10,042 nt of DNA. Origin: an uncultured Oscillospiraceae bacterium. Lineage in GTDB: Bacteria > Bacillota > Clostridia > Oscillospirales > Oscillospiraceae. Each line of letters starts with the position of its first letter. Within the stretch, counting starts at the first letter, position 1. Shown here piece by piece: positions 7,155 to 10,042 of the stretch. Position numbers and translations under genes: made by a program. The stretch is from assembly GCA_944385775.1 (NCBI GenBank), contig CALWYM010000073.1, positions 1 through 10,042 of the forward strand, in the 5' to 3' direction. The notes below the pieces were generated by a model, which did not search any database, was not told where the DNA came from, and saw nothing but the letters and a program-made list of their open reading frames with translations.

Positions 7155-7179
7155 ACTTGTAATTTCACACTGTACAAGT
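7155..7179. promoter_or_regulatory. Candidate operator over the ABC operon promoter
   Basis: ACTTGTA (7155-7161) and TACAAGT (7173-7179) form a perfect inverted repeat, 18 bases centre to centre. The left arm covers the -35 box and the right arm touches the -10 box, so a bound protein would occlude RNA polymerase. A direct repeat AGGTAC flanks the element at 7151-7156 and 7190-7195. Repressor-type control is inferred; I do not recognise the motif. Confidence 0.5.
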
Positions 7180-7185
7180 TATAAT
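7157..7185 (+). promoter_or_regulatory. Promoter of the amino-acid ABC operon
   Basis: A perfect -10 TATAAT (7180-7185) lies 17 bases after the -35 TTGTAA (7157-7162; 4 of 6 matches). Predicted transcript start is near 7192, giving a leader of about 45 bases before the permease ATG. Confidence 0.7.
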
Positions 7186-7219
7186 AAACAGGTACATGGA
7201 AAAATTTAATGCTTTACTT

Positions 7220-7225
7220 AGGAGG
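7220..7225 (+). promoter_or_regulatory. Shine-Dalgarno that fixes the permease start
   Basis: AGGAGG lies 10 bases before the ATG at 7236. The in-frame upstream ATG at 7209 has no such site and would place nine extra residues before the conserved N-terminus. Confidence 0.85.
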
Positions 7226-7235
7226 ATTAACCTGC

Positions 7236-7904
7236 ATGGATCTTCAATCGCTCCAAGTGGCACAGGAATCTTTTTGGAGGATATTTTCAGCGGGAGTGAC
7301 AAAGACCATTCCGCTTACTGTAATATCCTTTATCGGCGCCATGATTCTGGCTGTTTCATGCGCTCTGGTTCAGTATGCCAACGTTTGGGGTCTTAAACAG
7401 TTTGTAAGATTTTACATATGGATATTCAGGGGCACGCCTCTTCTGGTACAGCTTTGCACACTGTACTTCGGCTTCCCCAATCTGGGAATAGTAATCGACG
7501 CATGGACTTCCGCTGTGATAGTTTTCGCGCTTAACTGCGGGGCGTACTGTGCCGAGACAATGCGTTCCGCTTTGGAATCTGTACCTCTGGGACAGCTTGA
7601 GGCGGGGTACTGCGTGGGAATGAGCTGGTTTCAGATTATGTACAGGATTGTGCTGCCACAGGCTTTCAGAACAGCTTTCCCTCCTCTTTTCAATACCCTT
7701 ATCAGCCTTGTTAAGGATACGTCACTGGCTTCCAGCATAACCGTTCCGGAGATGATGACTCAGGGAATGAGAGTTACGGGCAGAACATACGAGTTTATGG
7801 CAATCTACCTTGAGGTAGGTCTTATTTACCTTCTTTTCTCCACCGTATTAACAAAGCTTCAGACCTGGGGAGAGAAAAAGCTCAAAACATACGAAAACAA
7901 GTGA
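7236..7904 (+). CDS. Polar amino-acid ABC transporter permease (HisM/GlnP family)
   Basis: The membrane subunit of a binding-protein-dependent amino-acid importer, 222 residues from the ATG at 7236, the usual length. Family marks in order: a first helix (about 22-45), the RGTPLLVQL segment (65-73), a helix with NCGAYCAETMRSALESVP (100-117), the cytoplasmic EAA coupling loop at about 122-141 (EAGYCVGMS, then I-V-LPQA), KDTSLASSI (160-168), and a last helix (about 188-206). The EAA loop is the contact with the ATPase encoded next. Only one permease gene is present, so the pore is presumably a homodimer, as in the cystine and glutamine type systems. It is first of three genes; the ATPase gene starts 13 bases after its stop. 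The substrate cannot be read from the permease itself. Confidence 0.93.
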   Translation: MDLQSLQVAQESFWRIFSAGVTKTIPLTVISFIGAMILAVSCALVQYANVWGLKQFVRFYIWIFRGTPLLVQLCTLYFGFPNLGIVIDAWTSAVIVFALNCGAYCAETMRSALESVPLGQLEAGYCVGMSWFQIMYRIVLPQAFRTAFPPLFNTLISLVKDTSLASSITVPEMMTQGMRVTGRTYEFMAIYLEVGLIYLLFSTVLTKLQTWGEKKLKTYENK

Positions 7905-7917
7905 GGCGCCTTAGCTT

Positions 7918-8658
7918 ATGATGCTTGAAGTAAAAAATATAACAAAGAGCTTCGGCTCCCTGGAGGTACTGCGGGGTGTGGATTTTTCCGTAAACCAGGG
8001 CGATGTGGTTGCCATTCTGGGTCCCTCCGGCTCCGGTAAAACCACCCTTCTCCGGTGCATGAATTATCTTGAAACCGCTGATAGCGGCACTATGGTTTTT
8101 GACGGCGTCAGCTATGACCTGAGCCATACCTCAAAGCGTGATATTGGAATTATCCGTAAGAAAACAGGCTTTGTATTTCAAAATTACAACCTGTTCCGCA
8201 ATAAAAACGTACTGAATAACGTAACCGAGGGACTTATCATCGCCCGAAAAATTCCCAAAGCCGAAGCCCATGAAACGGCTGTAAAAGCTCTTGAAAAGGT
8301 TGGTCTTGGAGACAGGCTCGACTACTATCCTTACCAGCTGAGCGGCGGTCAGCAGCAGAGAGTTGCCATCGCCCGGGCTATTGCCACAAACCCTGAGATA
8401 ATCTATTTTGACGAGCCTACAAGCGCTCTTGACCCTGAGCTTACAGGAGAAGTGCTCAGCGTCATGCGCAATCTGGCACGGGACGGTATGACCATGGTTG
8501 TGGTGACCCATGAGATTGGCTTTGCAAGGGAAGTCTCAAACAGGGTCGTGTTTATGGACGGAGGCGTGGTAGCCGAGGAGGCTCCCAGCCACGAGTTTTT
8601 TGAACACCCGAAGGAGGAGCGTACACGTCAGTTCCTCAGAATTATTTCAGGAAATTAA
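7918..8658 (+). CDS. Polar amino-acid ABC transporter ATP-binding protein (GlnQ/HisP family)
   Basis: The cytoplasmic ATPase that powers the importer, 246 residues, complete. All motifs are intact: Walker A GPSGSGKT (35-42), Q-loop Gln88 in FQNYNLF, signature LSGGQ (141-145), Walker B IIYFDE with catalytic Glu166 (161-166), D-loop SALD (169-172), and switch His198 in VVVTHE. The pattern, ending in a short C-terminal EFFEHPKEERTRQFL segment, is typical of GlnQ-like ATPases with no extra regulatory domain. Two adjacent ATG codons (7918 and 7921) could start it; 7918 is preferred because the GAGG at 7903-7906, which overlaps the permease stop, is nearer the usual distance. Close packing after the permease suggests translational coupling. 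Confidence 0.95.
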   Translation: MMLEVKNITKSFGSLEVLRGVDFSVNQGDVVAILGPSGSGKTTLLRCMNYLETADSGTMVFDGVSYDLSHTSKRDIGIIRKKTGFVFQNYNLFRNKNVLNNVTEGLIIARKIPKAEAHETAVKALEKVGLGDRLDYYPYQLSGGQQQRVAIARAIATNPEIIYFDEPTSALDPELTGEVLSVMRNLARDGMTMVVVTHEIGFAREVSNRVVFMDGGVVAEEAPSHEFFEHPKEERTRQFLRIISGN

Positions 8659-8712
8659 GTATATTCTGGGTTATACCCTGATTATAAAAATCTATCCCAA
8701 GGAGAAATAACA

Positions 8713-9618
8713 ATGAAAAAGAGAATTTTAGCACTGCTTCTGGCAGCTATTATGGTTGCCGCATTGCTTGCCTCCTGCTCAGACTCCAACGACGCGCAGC
8801 AGAACGGCAGCGATAACACAGATAGTGACACAGCTCAGAGCGGCGCCGCTACCGGCGACGAGAACTCCGATGAGACCTCCGACGATACTTCTGACGAGAC
8901 CTCCGGAGAAACACTCCTTGATAAAATCAAGGAAAAGGGCGAAATTACAATCGCCATGGAGGGCACCTGGTCACCCTGGACATACTATGATGAGAACGAT
9001 GTGCTCATGGGCTACGATGTTGAGGTTGGTCAGGCCATTGCCGATTACCTTGGCGTTGAGGCAAACTTCGTCACCGGCGAGTGGAACGGTCTTCTCGGCG
9101 GTCTTGAAAGCGGTCTTTACGACATTATGATTAACGGCATGGACGTTACTGAGGAGCGTAAGGAGACCTACAACTTCTCCGAGCCCTACGCATACAGCTA
9201 CACTGTTCTTATTACAACCGGCGACAACGATACAATCAAGAGCTTCGAGGACCTTGACGGTCTCACCACCGCAAACAGCATCGGCAGCACCTATATGGAT
9301 ATGGGTGAGGAATACGGCGCTGAAGTTTTGGGCGTTGATACTTTGGACGAGACTCTCGCCCTTGTGCTCTCCGGCAGAGCTGACGCTACAATAAACGCGG
9401 AGCTCAGCTTCCAGGATTACATGAAGGTTCACCCCGACGCGAACCTTAAGATTGTTTGCCGTGCCGATAACCCCAACGCTGTTGCTATCCCTGTCCGCAA
9501 GAGCGCTGACTGTGATTCTCTGCTTACCGAGATTAACGCTGCCCTTGACGAAATGCGTGAGTCCGGAAAGCTCTCTGAGCTCAGCATAAAGTATTTCGGA
9601 ACCGATATTACTGAGTAA
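8713..9618 (+). CDS. Amino-acid ABC transporter substrate-binding lipoprotein (SBP family 3)
   Basis: The extracytoplasmic capture protein of the importer, 301 residues. A lipoprotein signal (MKKR, hydrophobic core 5-20) ends in the lipobox LASC, so Cys22 is the predicted lipidated residue. A long linker (23-67) follows, rich in S, D, T, E and N and without any Lys or Arg. The family 3 binding domain (about 68-301) shows EGTWSPWTYYDE (83-94), MGYDVEVGQAIADYLG (99-114), and VTEERKETYNFSEPYA (145-160), in which Arg149 matches the ligand-carboxylate Arg. The sequence at 224-231 (DATINAEL) lacks the Asp that usually grips the ligand amino group. Overall it resembles a Clostridia binding-protein group often annotated as general or cystine-type; substrate is undetermined. 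AAGGAG lies 8 bases before the ATG, the best site in the operon, fitting the need for excess binding protein. Confidence 0.93.
   Translation: MKKRILALLLAAIMVAALLASCSDSNDAQQNGSDNTDSDTAQSGAATGDENSDETSDDTSDETSGETLLDKIKEKGEITIAMEGTWSPWTYYDENDVLMGYDVEVGQAIADYLGVEANFVTGEWNGLLGGLESGLYDIMINGMDVTEERKETYNFSEPYAYSYTVLITTGDNDTIKSFEDLDGLTTANSIGSTYMDMGEEYGAEVLGVDTLDETLALVLSGRADATINAELSFQDYMKVHPDANLKIVCRADNPNAVAIPVRKSADCDSLLTEINAALDEMRESGKLSELSIKYFGTDITE
8866..8901 (+). repeat. Three tandem 12-bp units in the lipoprotein linker
   Basis: Codons 52-63 of the binding protein read SDET-SDDT-SDET. At the DNA level three 12-base units follow the pattern TCC-GAY-GAN-AC(C/T), with silent and single changes between copies. 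The array lengthens the acidic linker and could vary in number between strains. Confidence 0.6.
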
Positions 9619-9632
9619 TTTCTTTTGAAATT

Positions 9633-9668
9633 AAAACAGGAGAGGAAAATTTCCTCTCCTGTTTTTTT
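9633..9668. terminator. Bidirectional terminator closing the ABC operon
   Basis: A 13-bp perfect stem (9633-9645 with 9653-9665; AAAACAGGAGAGG/CCTCTCCTGTTTT) encloses the loop AAAATTT, which can pair further. It is followed by T residues to 9668. On the minus strand the same hairpin ends in TTTTAATTTC and lies directly behind the stop codon (9669-9667) of the converging gene. Confidence 0.95.
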
Positions 9669-10042
9669 ATCTTCTCCAGAAATAGAGCCTTTCACGGAGC
9701 TTTTTCTCAAGGCTTTCCCTGAGCCAGCGGCTTTCCTTCCACTGATCTTCACCGGGAATAAGACCGGCAAAAAATACTTTCTCATAAATCTCCGAAAGCT
9801 TTCTTACACGGACTGTATCCACACCTATATACCGGCTGAGCCTCAGGAGAAATTCCTCAATGCTCTCGTCCTTTCGTCTTGTGCAGCCTGTCCTTCTGGC
9901 AAGCTGTACTATCCTCCTAAGATCAAGCCTGACCCTTTCACCGTAATCAGCAGCCTGATAGCTTCTTCTTGGCGAAAGAACCTTTTTGTCATATACTGCT
10001 CCGCAGAAAATCAAAACCAAAACAGCGGACATATAAACTGCC
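9667..10042 (-). CDS. C-terminal part of a membrane protein, probably transglutaminase-like with DUF4129-type tail
   Basis: The frame is open from the window's right edge (minus strand) to TAA at 9669-9667. An ATG at 10032-10030 exists, but codons upstream of it are also open (A-V-Y) and no Shine-Dalgarno is visible, so the gene most likely continues beyond the window. Counting from that Met, a hydrophobic helix (about 1-14) is followed by a basic, helical cytoplasmic-type tail with RLDLRRIVQLARRTGC (35-50), ESIEEFLLRL (56-65) and KLSEIYEKVFFAG (78-90). The arrangement of one final transmembrane helix, then L-x-x-LAR-x-G, then a T/S-xEEF-like step, and then a Tyr-Glu-containing helix recalls the DUF4129 tail of bacterial transglutaminase-like membrane proteins. 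The catalytic domain would lie outside the window, so this is a tentative assignment. Confidence 0.5.
   Translation of the reverse strand, partial: AVYMSAVLVLIFCGAVYDKKVLSPRRSYQAADYGERVRLDLRRIVQLARRTGCTRRKDESIEEFLLRLSRYIGVDTVRVRKLSEIYEKVFFAGLIPGEDQWKESRWLRESLEKKLRERLYFWRR

Larger units (their letters stand above)
6979..7235. other. Divergent control region between EFR1 gene and ABC operon
   Basis: 257 bp without a gene. It holds outward-facing promoters for both neighbours and, between them, a perfect 7-bp inverted repeat (7052-7058/7068-7074), a 10-bp palindrome (7097-7106), a TGCCT-GCA-AGGCA dyad (7120-7132), and a 7-bp inverted repeat over the ABC promoter (7155-7161/7173-7179). This density suggests regulation, though the region is AT-rich and some repeats may be chance. 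Confidence 0.6.

Noticed and set aside
7209..7235. Upstream ATG for the ABC permease
   Set aside because: No ribosome binding site; the AGGAGG at 7220-7225 lies within this extension and points to the ATG at 7236.
7186..7235. T-box or other amino-acid-sensing leader for the ABC operon
   Set aside because: The predicted leader is about 45 bases with no T-box sequence, specifier stem or terminator.
8659..8712. Hairpin GGGT-TAT-ACCC (8668-8678) as a terminator or attenuator before the binding-protein gene
   Set aside because: Only 4 bp of stem and no U tract. It might mark mRNA processing but cannot be supported as a terminator.
1..10042. Mobile element, prophage, CRISPR array or defence system
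   Set aside because: No transposase, integrase, direct-repeat array, nuclease or toxin-like gene is visible; all full genes belong to common transport or redox families with similar base composition.

Overview
The window looks like an ordinary housekeeping and transport segment from a Gram-positive Clostridia-type anaerobe. Pointers are strong AGGAGG-type Shine-Dalgarno sequences, a mix of ATG/GTG/TTG starts, AT-rich intergenic DNA with sigma-A-like promoters, strong intrinsic terminators between convergent genes, a lipobox-bearing substrate-binding protein, and a flavodoxin/ferredoxin (EFR1-type) protein of the kind common in gut and sediment Clostridia. GC content is moderate. A family such as Oscillospiraceae or Lachnospiraceae is an inference; no marker gene fixes it. 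I see no rRNA, tRNA, CRISPR, phage or insertion-sequence signals.

Layout. (1) 1-147: the C-terminal tail of a YczE/YitT-like (DUF6198-type) membrane protein on the plus strand. It is followed by a bidirectional terminator shared with the converging next gene. (2) 239-2854, minus: a complete Ca2+-transporting P-type ATPase with a TTG start. (3) 2855-3337: a 483-bp AT-rich divergent intergenic region holding candidate promoters for both flanking genes. (4) 3338-4696 and 4709-6160, plus: trkA and trkH, a complete two-gene Trk potassium-uptake operon, closed by a GC-rich terminator. (5) 6208-6978, minus: an EFR1-type flavodoxin-like protein with two 4Fe-4S clusters, converging on the trk operon. 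(6) 6979-7235: a divergent control region with two convincing promoters and several inverted repeats. (7) 7236-9618, plus: a three-gene polar amino-acid ABC importer operon in the order permease, ATPase, lipoprotein. It ends in a strong bidirectional terminator. (8) 9667-10042, minus: the C-terminal part of a membrane protein resembling the DUF4129 tail of transglutaminase-like proteins.

How the parts relate. The calcium exporter and the Trk importer are divergently transcribed ion transporters, and both have a candidate extended -10 box of identical sequence (TGATATAAT); co-regulation is only an inference. The ABC operon encodes a whole importer: extracytoplasmic capture, one permease type (presumably a homodimer) and one ATPase. 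The EFR1 gene shares a control region with it but has no evident functional link.

I did not find a previously undescribed system. The more interesting points are fine-scale: a perfect inverted repeat lying over the ABC promoter, metal-site residues of the Ca2+ ATPase, a CxxC in the nucleotide-binding lobe of TrkA, a replaced ligand-contact aspartate and a lysine/arginine-free acidic linker in the binding protein, and an unexplained dyad upstream of the EFR1 promoter.
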